Assembly: GCF_949987535.1 (NCBI RefSeq)
Contig: NW_026645850.1
Location: 62,001 to 126,000, forward strand
DNA: 64,000 bases
Reading direction: 5' to 3'
From: Balaenoptera acutorostrata
Taxonomy: Eukaryota; Chordata; Mammalia; Artiodactyla; Balaenopteridae
The stretch's first letter is position 1. Each line of letters opens with the position of its first letter. Positions 10,219-22,686 of this stretch are shown here, piece by piece. Both the position numbers and the translations under genes were made by a program. The notes beneath the pieces are model-generated. The model did no database searches. It had not been told where the DNA came from and worked only from the letters and a program-made list of their open reading frames with translations.

Positions 10219-13200
10219 TCAAGGGTAGCTTAGGGTTAGGGTTAGGGTTAGGTTGAGGGTTAGGGTATGGCTTAGGGTACGGGTTCGGGGAGGGGTTCGG
10301 GTAGGGCGTAGGGTATGTGTTAGGGTTAGGGTTAGGGTTAGTGTTAGGGTTAGGGCTCGGTTTAGGGTACGGGTTAGGATTTGGGTACGCGTTAGGGTTA
10401 GGTTTAGGGGTTAGGGTTAGGGTACGTGTTAGGGTGGGGGTAGTTATTAAACCTATCACACTCTCTAGATACCCCTTAGCACGTAAAGGAATATTATTTG
10501 GGGGTCCAGCCATGGAGAAGAGTTTAGACACTAGGAGAAAATAAGGAACACACCCATTATCACGAAATCACATTAGGATTCTCTTTTTAACCTGTTCCTT
10601 AAAACACTAGTGCTTAGGAAATCTATTGGAGGCAGAAGCCGTCAAGGGTAGCTTAGGGTTAGGGTTAGGGTTAGGGTGAGGGTTAGGGTACGGCTTAGGG
10701 TACGGGTTTGGGGAGGGGTTCGGGTAGGGCGTAGGGTATGGGTTAGGGTTAGGGTTAGAGTTAGTGTTAGGGTTAGGGCTCGGTTTAGGGTACGGGTTAG
10801 GATTAGGGTACGCGTTAGGGTTAGGGTAGGGGTTAGGGTTAGGGTATGCGATAGGGTGAGGTTAGTTATTAAACCTATCCCACTCTCTAGATAACCCTTA
10901 GCACGTAAAGGAATATTATTTGGGGGTCCAGCCATGGAGAAGAGTTTAGACACTAGGAGAAGATAAGGAACACACCCATTATCAAGAAATCACATTAGGA
11001 TTCTCTTTTTAACCTGTTCCTTAAAACACTACTGCTTAGGAAATCTATTGGAGGCAGAAGCCGTCAAGGGTAGCTTAGGGTTAGGGTTAGGGTTAGGGTG
11101 AGGGTTAGGGTACGGCTTACGATACGGGTTCGGGGAGGGGTTCGGGTAGGGCGTAGGGTATGGGTTAGGGTTAGGGTTAGGGCTAGTGTTAGGGTTAGGG
11201 CTCGGTTTAGGGTACGGGTTAGGATTAGGGTATGCGTTAGGGTTAGGGTAGGGGTTAGGGTTAGGATACGCTTTAGGGTGAGGGTAGTTATTAAACCTAT
11301 CCCACTCTCTAGATACCCCTTAGCACGTAAAGGAATATTATTTGGGGGTCCAGCCATGGAGAAGGGTTTAGACACTAGGAGAAGATAAGGAACACACCCA
11401 TTATCAAGAAATCACAATATGATTCTCTTTTTAAACTGTTCCTTAAAACACTAGTGCTTAGGAAATCTATTGGAGGCAGAAGCAGTCAAGGGTAGCTTAG
11501 TGTTAGGGTTAGGGTTAGGGTGAGGGTTAGGGTACGGCTTAGGGTACGGGTTCGGGGAGGGTTTCGGGTAGGGCGTAGGGTATGGGTTAGGGTTAGGGTT
11601 AGGGTTAGTGTTAGGGTTAGGGCTCGGTTTAGGGTACGGGTTAGGATTAGGGTACTCGTTAGGGTTAGGGTAGCGGTTAGGGTTAGGGTACGCGTTAGGG
11701 TGAGGGTAGTTATTAAACCTATCACACTCTAGATACCCCTTCGCACGTAAAAGAATATTATTTGGGGGTCCAGCCATGGAGAAGAGTTTAGACACGAGGA
11801 GAAGATAAGGAACACACCCATTATCACGAAATCACATTAGGATTCTCTTTTTAACCTGTTCCTTAAAACACTATTGCTTAGTAAATCTATTGGAGGCAGA
11901 AGCCGTCAAGGTAGCTTAGGGTTAGGGTTAGGGTTAGGGTGAGGGTTAGGGTACGGTTTAGGGTACGGGTTCAGGGAGGGGTTCGGGTAGGGCGTAGGGT
12001 ATGGGTTAGGGTTAGGGTTAGAGTTAGTGTTAGGGTTAGAGTTAGTGTTAGGTTTAGGGCTCGGTTTAGGGTACGGGTTAGGAATAGGGTACGCACTAGG
12101 GTTAGCGTAGGGGTTAGGGTTAGGGTACGCGTTAGGGTGAGGGTAGTTATTAAACCTATCACACTCTCTAGATAACCCTTAGCACATAAAGGAATATTAT
12201 TTGGGGGTCCAGCCATGGAGAAGAGTTTAGACACGAGGAGAAATAAGGAACACACCCATTATCAAGAAATCACATTAGGATTCTCTTTTTAACATGTTCC
12301 TTAAAACACTAGTGCTTAGGAAATCTCTTGGAGGCAGAAGCAGTCAAGGGTAGCTTAGGGTTAGGGTTAGGGTTAGGGTGAGGGTTAGGGTATGTCTTAG
12401 GGTACGGGTTCGGGGAGGGGTTCGGGTAGGGCGTAGGGTATGGGTTAGGGTTAGGGTTAGGGCTAGTGTTAGGGTTAGGGCTCGGTTTAGGGTACGGGTT
12501 AGGATTAGGGTACACGTTAGGGTTCGGGTAGGGGTTAGGGTTAGGGTACGCGTTAGGGTGAGGGTAGTTATTAAACCTATCCCACTCTCTAGATACCCCT
12601 TAGCACGTAAAGGAATATTATTTGGGGGTCCAGCCATGGAGAAGAGTTTAGACACGAGGAGAAGATAAGGAACACACCCATTATCAAGAAATCACATTAG
12701 GATTCTCTTTTTAACTTGTTCCTTAAAACACTAGTGCTTAGGAAATCTATTGGAGGCAGAAGCCGTCAAGGGTAGCTTAGGGTTAGGGTTAGGGTTAGGG
12801 TGAGGGTTAGGGTACGGTTTAGGGTACGGGTTCAGGGAGGAGTTCGGGTAGGGCGTAGGGTATGGGTTAGGGTTAGGGTTAGAGTTAGTGTTAGGGTTAG
12901 GGCTCGGTTTAGGGTACGGGTTAGGATTAGGGTACGCGCTAGGGTTAGGGTAGGGGTTAGGGTTAGGGTATGCGTTAGGGTCAGGGTAGTTATTAAACCT
13001 ATCACACTCTCTAGATACCCCTTAGCACATAAAGGAATATTATTTGGGGGTCCAGCCATGGAGAAGAGTTTAGACACGAGGAGAAGACAAGGAACACACC
13101 CATTATCAAGAAATCACATTAGGATTCTATTTTTAACATGTTCCTTAAAACACTAGTGCTTAGGAAATCTATTGGAGGCAGAAGCAGTCAAGGGTAGCTT

Positions 13201-13608
13201 AGGGTTAGGGTTAGGGTTAGGGTGAGGGTTAGGGTACGGCTTAGGGTACGGGTTCGGGGAGGTGTTCGGGTAGGGCGTAGGGTATGGGTTAGGGTTAGGG
13301 TTAGGGCTAGTGTTAGGGTTAGGGCTCGGTTTAGGGTACGGGTTAGGATTAGGGTATGCGTTAGGGTTAGGGTAGGGGTTAGGGTTAGTGTACGCGTTAG
13401 GGTGAGGGTAGTTATTAAACCTATCCCACTCTCTAGATACCCCTTAGCACGTACAGGAATATTATTGGGGGTCCAGCCATGGAGAAGAGTTTAGACACTA
13501 GGAGAACATAAGGAACACACCCATTATCACGAAATCACATTAGGATTCTCTTTTTAACCTGTTCCTTAAAACACTAGTGCTTAGGAAATCTATTGGAGGC
13601 AGAAGCAG
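10219..13608 (+). repeat. units 25-32
   Basis: Unit starts are 10219 (423), 10642, 11064, 11486 (420), 11906 (438), 12344, 12766 and 13188 (421). The pair 11064/11486 recurs at 16038/16460, offset 4,974 bp. The diagnostic shared deletion cacactctagata and the variant cttcgcacgtaaaag are present in both 11486 and 16460. The lead-in at 11906 has lost one G (caaggtagc). Confidence 0.85.
11906..12343 (+). repeat. 438-bp unit with an 18-bp internal duplication
   Basis: An extra three hexamers (TTAGAG TTAGTG TTAGGG) sit in the middle of the hexamer half, so ttagagttagtg appears twice. Two single-base losses (caaggtagc, gagaaataagg) bring the net gain to 16. The insertion and the gagaaataagg loss are shared with units at 17206 and 19314, showing common descent. 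The unit at 22247 has the insertion without that loss. Confidence 0.9.
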
Positions 13609-15194
13609 TCAAGGGTAGCTTAGGGTTAGGGTTAGGGTTAGGGTGAGGATTAGGGTACGGGTTAGGATTAGGGTACGCGTTAGTGTTAGGGTAGGGGTTA
13701 GGGTTAGGGTACGCTTTACGGTGAGGGTAGTTATTAAACCTATCCCACTCTCTAGATACCCCTTAGCACGTAAAGGAATATTATTTGGGGGTCCAGCCAT
13801 GGAGAAGGGTTTAGACACTAGGAGAAGATAAGGAACACACCCATTATCAAGAAATCACAATATGATTCTCTTTTTAAACGGTTCCTTAAAACACTAGTGG
13901 TTAGGAAACCTATTGGAGGCAGAAGCAGTCAAGGGTAGCTTAGGGTTAGGTTTAGGGTTAGGGTGAGGTTTAGGGTACGGCTTAGGGTACGGTTTCGGGG
14001 AGGGGTTCGGGTAGGGCGTAGGGTATGGTTTAGGGTTAGAGTTAGGGTTAGTGTTAGGGTTAGGGCTCGGTTTAGGGTACGGGTTAGGAGTAGGGTACTC
14101 GTTAGGGTTAGCGTAGCGGTTAGGGTTAGGCTACGCGTTAGGGTGAGGATAGTTATTAAACCTATCACATTCTCTAGATACCCCTTAGCACGTAAAGGAA
14201 TATTATTTGGGGGTCCAGCCATGGAGAAGAGTTTAGACACTAGGAGAAGATAAGGAACACACCCATTATCACGAAATCACATTAGGATTCTCTTTTTAAC
14301 CTGTTCCTTAAAACACTAGTGCTTAGGAAATCTATTGGAGGCAGAAGCAGTCAAGGGTAGCTTAGGGTTAGGGTTAGGGTTAGGGTGAGGGTTAGGGTAC
14401 GGCTTAGGTTACGGGTTCGGGGAGGGGTTCGGGTAGGGCGTAGGGTATGGGTTAGGGTTAGGGTTAGGGCTAGTGTTAGGGTTAGGGCTCGGTTTAGGAT
14501 ACGGGTTAGGATTAGGGTACGCGTTAGGGTTAGGGTAGGGGTTAGGGTTAGGGTACGCGTTAGGGTGAGGGTAGTTATTAAACCTATCCCACTCTCTAGA
14601 TACCCCTTAGCACGTAAAGGAATATTATTTGGGGGTCCAGCCATGGAGAAGAGTTTAGACACGAGGAGAAGATAAGGCACCCACCCATTATCAAGAAATC
14701 ACATTAGGATTCTCTTTTTAACCTGTTCCTTAAAACACTAGTGCTTAGGAAATCTATTGGAGGCAGAAGCCGTCAAGGGTAGCTTAGGGTTAGGGTTAGG
14801 GTTAGGGTGAGGGTTAGGGTACGGTTTAGGGTACGGGTTCAGGGAGGGGTTCGGTTAGGGCGTAGGGTATGGGTTAGGGTTAGGGTTAGAGTTAGTGTTA
14901 GGGTTAGGGCTCGGTTTAGGGTACGGGTTAGGATTAGGGTACGCGCTAGGGTTAGGGTAGCGGTTAGGGTTAGGGTACGCGTTAGCGTGAGGATAGTTAT
15001 TAAACCTATCCCACTCTCTAGATACCCCTTAGCACGTATAGGAATATTATTTGGGGGTCCAGCCATGGAGAAGACTTTAGACACGAGGAGAAGATAAGGA
15101 ACACACCCATTATCAAGAAATCACATTAGGATTCTATTTTTAACGTGTTCCTTAAAACACTAGTGCTTAGGAAATCTATTGGAGGCAGAAGCAG
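13609..15194 (+). repeat. 1,586-bp block, copy 2 (units 33-36)
   Basis: Unit starts are 13609 (320 bp), 13929, 14351 and 14773. It is identical in length and unit order to 4066-5651, including the 102-bp deletion in the first unit. Scattered single-base differences (for example gcgtagcgg versus gcatagcg near hexamers 28-30 of the second unit) show the two copies have diverged slightly. Confidence 0.9.
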
Positions 15195-17205
15195 TCAAGG
15201 GTAGCTTAGGGTTAGGGTTAGGGTTAGGGTGAGGGTTGGGGTACGGCTTAGGGTACGGGTTCGGGGAGGGGTTCGGGTAGGGCGTAGGGTATGGGTTAGG
15301 GTTAGTGTTAGGGTTAGTGTTAGGGTTAGGGCTCGCTTTAGGGTACGGTTTAGGATTAGGGTACGTGTTAGGGTTAGGGTAGGGGTTAGGGTTAGTGTAC
15401 GCTTTCGGGTGAGGGTAGTTATTAAACCTATCCCACTCTCTAGATACCCCTTTGCACGTACAGGAATATTATTGGGGGTCCAGCCATGGAGAAGAGTTTA
15501 GACACTAGGAGAAGATAAGGAACACTCCCATTATCACGAAATCACATTAGGATTCTCTTTTTATCCTGTTCCTTAAAACACTAGTGCTTAGGAAATCTAT
15601 TGGAGACAGAAGCAGTCAAGGGTAGCTTAGGGTTAGGGTTAGGGTTAGGGTGAGGGTTGGGGTACGGCTTAGGGTACGGGTTCGGGGAGGGGTTCGGGTA
15701 GGGCGTAGGGTATGGGTTAGGGTTAGTGTTAGGGTTAGTGTTAGGGTTAGGGCTCGCTTTAGGGTACGGTTTAGGATTAGGGTACGCGTTAGGGTTAGGG
15801 CAGGGGTTAGGGTTAGGGTACGCGTTAGGGTGGGGGTAGTTATTAAACCTATCCCACTCTCTAGATACCCCTTAGCACGTACAGGAATATTATTTGGGGG
15901 TCCAGCCATGGAGAAGAGTTTAGACACGAGGAGAAGATAAGGAACACACCCATTATCAAGAAATCACATTAGGATTCTCTTTTTAACCTGTTCCTTAAAA
16001 CACTAGTGCTTAGGAAATCTATTGGAGGCAGAAGCAGTCAAGGGTAGCTTAGGGTTAGGGTTAGGGTTAGGGTGAGGGTTAGGGTACGGCTTACGATACG
16101 GGTTCGGGGAGGGGTTCGGGTAGGGCGTAGGGTATGGGTTAGGGTTAGGGTTAGGGCTAGTGTTAGGGTTAGGGCTCGGTTTAGGGTACGGGTTAGGATT
16201 AGGGTACGCGTTAGGGTTAGGGTAGTGGTTAGAGTTAGGGTACGCTTTAGGGTGAGGGTAGTTATTAAACCTATCCCACTCTCTAGATACCCCTTAGCAC
16301 GTAAAGGAATATTATTTGGGGGTCCAGCCATGGAGAAGGGTTTAGACACTAGGAGAAGATAAGGAACACACCCATTATCAAGAAATCACAATATGATTCT
16401 CTTTTTAAACTGTTCCTTAAAACACTAGTGCTTAGGAAATCTATTGGAGGCAGAAGCAGTCAAGGGTAGCTTAGTGTTAGGGTTAGGGTTAGGGTGAGGG
16501 TTAGGGTACGGCTTAGGGTACGGGTTCGGGGAGGGTTTCGGGTAGGGCGTAGGGTATGGGTTAGGGTTAGGGTTAGGGTTAGTGTTAGGGTTAGGGCTCG
16601 GTTTAGGGTACGGGTTAGGATTAGGGTACTCGTTAGGGTTAGGGTAGCGGTTAGGGTTAGGGTACGCGTTAGGGTGAGGGTAGTTATTAAACCTATCACA
16701 CTCTAGATACCCCTTCGCACGTAAAAGAATATTATTTGGGGGTCCAGCCATGGAGAAGAGTTTAGACACTAGGAGAAGATAAGGAACACACCCATTATCA
16801 CGAAATCACATTAGGATTCTCTTTTTAACCTTTTCCTTAAAACACTAGTGCTTAGGAAATCTATTGGAGGCAGAAGCAGTCAAGGGTAGCTTAGGGTTAG
16901 GGTTAGGGTTAGGGCTAGTGTTAGGGTTAGGGCTCGGTTTAGGATTAGGGTACGCGTTAGGGTTAGGGTAGGGGTTAGGGTTAGGGTACGCGTTAGGGTG
17001 AGGGTAGTTATTAAACCTATCCCACTCTCTAGATACCCCTTAGCACGTAAAGGAATATTATTTGGGGGTCCAGCCATGGAGAAGAGTTTAGACACGAGGA
17101 GAAGATAAGGAACACACCCATTATCAAGAAATCACATTAGGATTCTCTTTTTAACCTGTTCCTTAAAACACTATTGCTTAGTAAATCTATTGGAGGCAGA
17201 AGCCG
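15195..17205 (+). repeat. units 37-41, with adjacent half-unit sharing
   Basis: Unit starts are 15195 (421), 15616, 16038, 16460 (420) and 16880 (326). Units 37 and 38 share the otherwise rare gctcgcttt and tacggttt variants and ggttggggtacgg in the hexamer half. Their non-telomeric halves differ: unit 37 is T-deleted, unit 38 is not. Units 38-39 recur as 45-46 (18470, 18892), offset 2,854 bp. Confidence 0.85.
16880..17205 (+). repeat. 326-bp unit with two hexamer-register deletions (unit 41)
   Basis: About 84 bp are lost between the first TTAGGG run and the second one, joining directly to gctagtg. A further 12 bp are lost between ctcggttt and aggatt, removing one ttaggg and one tacggg. The total of 96 is 16 hexamers, so the register is kept. 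The non-telomeric half is complete. Confidence 0.85.
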
Positions 17206-20155
17206 TCAAGGGTAGCTTAGGGTTAGGGTTAGGGTTAGGGTGAGGGTTAGGGTACGGTTTAGGGTACGGGTTCAGGGAGGGGTTCGGGTAGGGCGTAGGG
17301 TATGGGTTAGGGTTAGGGTTAGAGTTAGTGTTAGGGTTAGAGTTAGAGTTAGGGTTAGGGCTCGGTTTAGGGTACGGGTTAGGAATAGGGTACGCGCTAG
17401 GGTTAGCGTAGGGGTTAGGGTTAGGGTACGCGTTAGGGTGAGGGTAGTTATTAAACCTATCACACTCTCTAGATAACCCTTAGCACATAAAGGAATATTA
17501 TTTGGGGGTCCAGCCATGGAGAAGAGTTTAGACACGAGGAGAAATAAGGAACACACCCATTATCAAGAAATCACATTAGGATTCTCTTTTTAACCTGTTC
17601 CTTAAAACACTAGTGCTTAGGAAATCTATTGGAGGCAGAAGCCGTCAAGGGTAGCTTAGGGTTAGGGTTAGGGTTAGGGTGAGGGTTAGGGTACGGTTTA
17701 GGGTACGGGTTCAGGGAGGGGTTCGGGTAGGGCGTAGGGTATGGGTTAGGGTTAGGGTTAGAGTTAGTGTTAGGGTTAGGGCTCGGTTTAGGGTACGGGT
17801 TAGGATTAGGGTACGCGCTAGGTTTAGGGTAGCGGTTAGGGTTAGGGTACGCGTTAGCGTGAGGGTAGTTATTAAAACTATCCCACTCTCTAGATACCCC
17901 TTAGCACGTATAGGAATATTATTTGGGGGTCCAGCCATGGAGAAGAGTTTAGACACGAGGAGAAGATAAGGAACACACCCATTATCAAGAAATCACATTA
18001 GGATTCTCTTTTTAACGTGTTCCTTAAAACACTAGTGCTTAGGAAATCTATTGGAGGCAGAAGATGTCAAGGGTAGCTTAGGGTTAGGGTTAGGGTTAGG
18101 GTGAGGGTTAGGGTACGGCTTAGGGTACGGGTTCGGGGAGGGGTTCGGGTAGGGCGTAGGGTATGGGTTAGGGTTAGGGTTAGGGCTCGGTTTAGGGTAC
18201 AGGTTAGGATTAGGGTACGCGTTAGGGTTAGGGTAGGGGTTAGGGTTAGTGTACGCTTTCGGGTGAGGGTAGTTATTAAACCTATCCCACTCTCTAGATA
18301 CCCCTTAGCACGTACAGGAATATTATTGGGGGTCCAGCCATGGAGAAGAGTTTAGACACTAGGAGAAGATAAGGAACACTCCCATTATCACGAAATCACA
18401 TTAGGATTCTCTTTTTAACCTGTTCCTTAAAACACTAGTGCTTAGGAAATCTATTGGAGGCAGAAGCAGTCAAGGGTAGCTTAGGGTTAGGGTTAGGGTT
18501 AGGGTGAGGGTTGGGGTACGGCTTAGGGTACGGGTTCGGGGAGGGGTTCGGGTAGGGCGTAGGGTATGGGTTAGGGTTAGTGTTAGGGTTAGTGTTAGGG
18601 TTAGGGCTCGGTTTAGGGTACGGGTTAGGATTAGGGTACGCGTTAGGGTTAGGGCAGGGGTTAGGGTTAGGGTACGCGTTAGGGTGGGGGTAGTTATTAA
18701 ACCTATCCCACTCTCTAGATACCCCTTAGCACGTACAGGAATATTATTTGGGGGTCCAGCCATGGAGAAGAGTTTAGACACGAGGAGAAGATAAGGAACA
18801 CACCCATTATCAAGAAATCACATTAGGATTCTCTTTTTAACCTGTTCCTTAAAACACTAGTGCTTAGGAAATCTATTGGAGGCAGAAGCAGTCAAGGGTA
18901 GCTTAGGGTTAGGGTTAGGGTTAGGGTGAGGGTTAGGGTACGGCTTACGATACGGGTTCGGGGAGGGGTTCGGGTAGGGCGTAGGGTATGGGTTAGGGTT
19001 AGGGTTAGGGCTAGTGTTAGGGTTAGGGCTCGGTTTAGGGTACGGGTTAGGATTAGGGTACGCGTTAGGGTTAGGGTAGTGGTTAGAGTTAGGGTACGCT
19101 TTAGGGTGAGGGTAGTTATTAAACCTATCCCACTCTCTAGATACCCCTTAGCACGTAAAGGAATATTATTTGGGGGTCCAGCCATGGAGAAGGGTTTAGA
19201 CACTAGGAGAAGATAAGGAACACACCCATTATCAAGAAATCACAATATGATTCTCTTTTTAAACTGTTCCTTAAAACACTAGTGCTTAGGAAATCTATTG
19301 GAGGCAGAAGCAGTCAAGGGTAGCTTAGTGTTAGGGTTAGGGTTAGGGTGAGGGTTAGGGTACGGCTTAGGGTACGGGTTCGGGGAGGGGTTCGGGTAGG
19401 GCGTAGGGTATGGGTTAGGGTTAGGGTTAGAGTTAGTGTTAGGGTTAGAGTTAGTGTTAGGGTTAGGGCTCGGTTTAGGGTACGGGTTAGGAATAGGGTA
19501 CGCGCTAGGGTTAGCGTAGGGGTTAGGGTTAGGGTACGCGTTAGGGTGAGGGTAGTTATTAAACCTATCACACTCTCTAGATAACCCTTAGCACATAAAG
19601 GAATATTATTTGGGGGTCCAGCCATGGAGAAGAGTTTAGACACGAGGAGAAATAAGGAACACACCCATTATCAAGAAATCACATTAGGATTCTCTTTTTA
19701 ACATGTTCCTTAAAACACTAGTGCTTAGGAAATCTCTTGGAGGCAGAAGCCGTCAAGGGTAGCTTAGAGTTAGGGTTAGGGTTAAGGTGAGGGTTAGGGT
19801 ACGGCTTAGGGTACGGGTTCGGGGAGGGGTTCGGGTAGGGCGTAGGGTATGGGTTAGGGTTAGGGTTAGGGCTCGGTTTAGGGTACAGGTTAGGATTAGG
19901 GTACGCGTTAGGGTTAGGATAGGGGTTAGGGTTAGTGTACGCGTTCGGGTGAGGGTAGTTATTAAACCTATCCCACTCTCTAGATACCCCTTAGCACGTA
20001 CAGGAATATTATTGGGGGTCGAGCCATGGAGAAGAGTTTAGACACTAGGAGAAGATAAGGAACACTCCCATTATCACGAAATCACATTAGGATTCTCTTT
20101 TTAACCTGTTCCTTAAAACACTAGTGCTTAGGAAATCTATTGGAGGCAGAAGCAG
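17206..20155 (+). repeat. units 42-48
   Basis: Unit starts are 17206 (439), 17645, 18067 (403), 18470, 18892, 19314 (439) and 19753 (403). The two 439-bp units carry the 18-bp insertion described for 11906. Unit 43 belongs to the ttcaggg/gcgctagg/cgtatagg type also found at 5230, 14773, 22247, 25600, 26444 and 30239. Confidence 0.85.
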
Positions 20156-20999
20156 TCAAGGGTAGCTTAGGGTTAGGGTTAGGGTTAGGGTGAGGTTTAG
20201 GGTATTGCTTAGGGTACGGGTTCGGGGAGGGGTTCGGGTAGGGCGTAGGGTATGGGTTAGGGTTAGGGTTAGGGCTAGTGTTAGGGTTAGGGCTCGGTTT
20301 AGGGTACGGGTTAGGATTAGGGTATGCGTTAGGGTTAGGGTAGGGGTTAGGGTTAGGATACGCGTTAGGGTGAGGGAAGTTATTAAACCTATCCCACTCT
20401 CTAGATACCCCTTAGCACGTAAAGGAATATTATTTGGGGGTCCAGGCATGGAGAAGGGTTTAGACACTAGGAGAAGATAAGGAACACACCCATTATCAAG
20501 AAATCACAATATGATTCTCTTTTTAAACGGTTCCTTAAAACACTAGTGGTTAGGAAACCTATTGGAGGCAGAAGCAGTCAAGGGTAGCTTAGGGTTAGGG
20601 TTAGGGTTAGGGTGAGGTTTAGGGTACGGCTTAGGGTACGGTTTCGGGGAGGGGTTCGCGTAGGGCGTAGGGTATGGTTTAGGGTTAGAGTTAGGGTTAG
20701 TGTTAGGGTTAGGGCTCGGTTTAGGGTACGGGTTAGGAGTAGGGTACTCGTTAGGGTTAGCGTAGCGGTTAGGGTTAGGCTACGCGTTAGGGTGAGGGTA
20801 GTTATTAAACCTATCACACTCTCTAGATACACCTTAGCACGTAAAGGAATATTATTTGCGGGTCCAGCCATGGAGAAGAGTTTAGACACTAGGAGAAGAT
20901 AAGGAACACACCCATTATCACGAAATCACATTAGGATTCTCTTTTTAACCTGTTCCTTAAAACACTAGTGCTTAGGAAATCTATTGGAAGCAGAAGCAG
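20156..20999 (+). repeat. third, undeleted relative of the 320-bp-led pair (units 49-50)
   Basis: The non-telomeric half of unit 49 has the aaacggttcc and aaacctattgg variants of the 320-bp units, and unit 50 matches the units that follow them (4386, 13929). Here the first unit is a full 422 bp. The pair therefore shows the state before the 102-bp deletion. Confidence 0.8.
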
Positions 21000-22686
21000 T
21001 CAAGGGTAGCTTAGGGTTAGGGTTAGGGTTAGGGTGAGGGTTAGGGTACGGCTTAGGGTACGGGTTCGGGGAGGGGTTCGGGTAGGGCGTAGGGTATGGG
21101 TTAGGGTTAGGGTTAGGGCTCGGTTTAGGGTACAGGTTAGGATTAGGGTACGCGTTAGGGTTAGGGTAGGGGTTAGGGTTAGTGTACGCGTTCGGGTGAG
21201 GGTAGTTATTAAACCTATCCCACTCTCTAGATACCCCTTAGCACGTACAGGAATATTATTGGGGGTCCAGCCATGGAGAAGAGTTTAGACACTAGGAGAA
21301 GATAAGGAACACTCCCATTATCACAAAATCACATTAGGATTCTCTTTTTAACCTGTTCCTTAAAACACTAGTGCTTAGGAAATCTATTGGAGGCAGAAGC
21401 CGTCAAGGGTAGCTTAGGGTTAGGGTTAGGGTTAGGGTGAGGGTTAGGGTACGGCTTAGGGTACGGGTTCGGGGAGGGGTTCGGGTAGGGCGTAGGCTAT
21501 GTGTTAGGGTTAGGGTTAGGGTTAGTGTTAGGGTTAGGGCTCGGTTTAGGGTATGGGTTAGGATTAGGGTACGCGTTAGTGTTAGGGTAGGTGTTAGGGT
21601 TAGGGTACGCGATAGGGTGAGGTTAGTTATTAAACCTATCCCACTCTCTAGATACCCCTTAGTACGTAAAGGAATATTATTTGGGGGTCCAGCCATGGAG
21701 AAGAGTTTAGACACTAGGAGAAGATAAGGAACACACCCATTATCAAGAAATCACATTAGGATTCTCTTTTTAACCTGTTCCTTAAAACACTAGTGCTTAG
21801 GAAATCTATTGGAGGCAGAAGCAGTCAAGGGTAGCTTAGGGTTAGGGTTAGGGTTAGGGTGAGGGTTGGGGTACGGCTTAGGGTACGGGTTCGGGGAGGG
21901 GTTCGGGTAGAGCGTAGGGTATGAGTTAGGGTTAGGGTTAGGGCTAGTGTTAGGGTTAGGGCTCGGTTTAGGGTACGGGTTAGGATTAGGGTACGCGTTA
22001 GGGTTAGGGTAGGGGTTAGGGTTAGGGTACGCGTTAGGGTGAGGGTAGTTATTAAACCTATCCCACTCTCTAGATACCCCTTAGCACGTAAAGGAATATT
22101 ATTTGGGGGTCCAGCCATGGAGAAGAGTTTAGACACGAGGAGAAGATAAGGAACACACCCATTATCAAGAAATCACATTAGGATTCTCTTTTTAACCTGT
22201 TCCTTAAAACACTAGTGCTTAGGAAATCTATTGGAGGCAGAAGCCGTCAAGGGTAGCTTAGGGTTAGGGTTAGGGTTAGGGTGAGGGTTAGGGTACGGTT
22301 TAGGGTACGGTTTCAGGGAGGGGTTCGGGTAGGGCGTAGGGTATGGGTTAGGGTTAGGGTTAGAGTTAGTGTTAGGGTTAGAGTTAGTGTTAGGGTTAGG
22401 GCTCGGTTTAGGGTACGGGTTAGGATTAGGGTACGCGCTAGGGTTAGGGTAGCGGTTAGGGTTAGGGTACGCGTTAGGGTGAGGGTAGTTATTAAACCTA
22501 TCCCACTCTCTAGATACCCCTTAGCACGTATAGGAATATTATTTGGGGGTCCAGCCATGGAGAAGAGTTCAGACACTAGGAGAAGTTAAGGAACACACCC
22601 ATTATCACGGAATCACATTAGGATTCTCTTTTTAACCTGTTCCTTAAAACACTAGTGCTTAGGAAATCTATTGGAGCCAGAAGCAG
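21000..22686 (+). repeat. units 51-54
   Basis: Unit starts are 21000 (403, type 1, the last of this type), 21403, 21825 and 22247 (440, with the 18-bp insertion). Unit 52 is the distant twin of unit 8 (3222). Confidence 0.85.
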
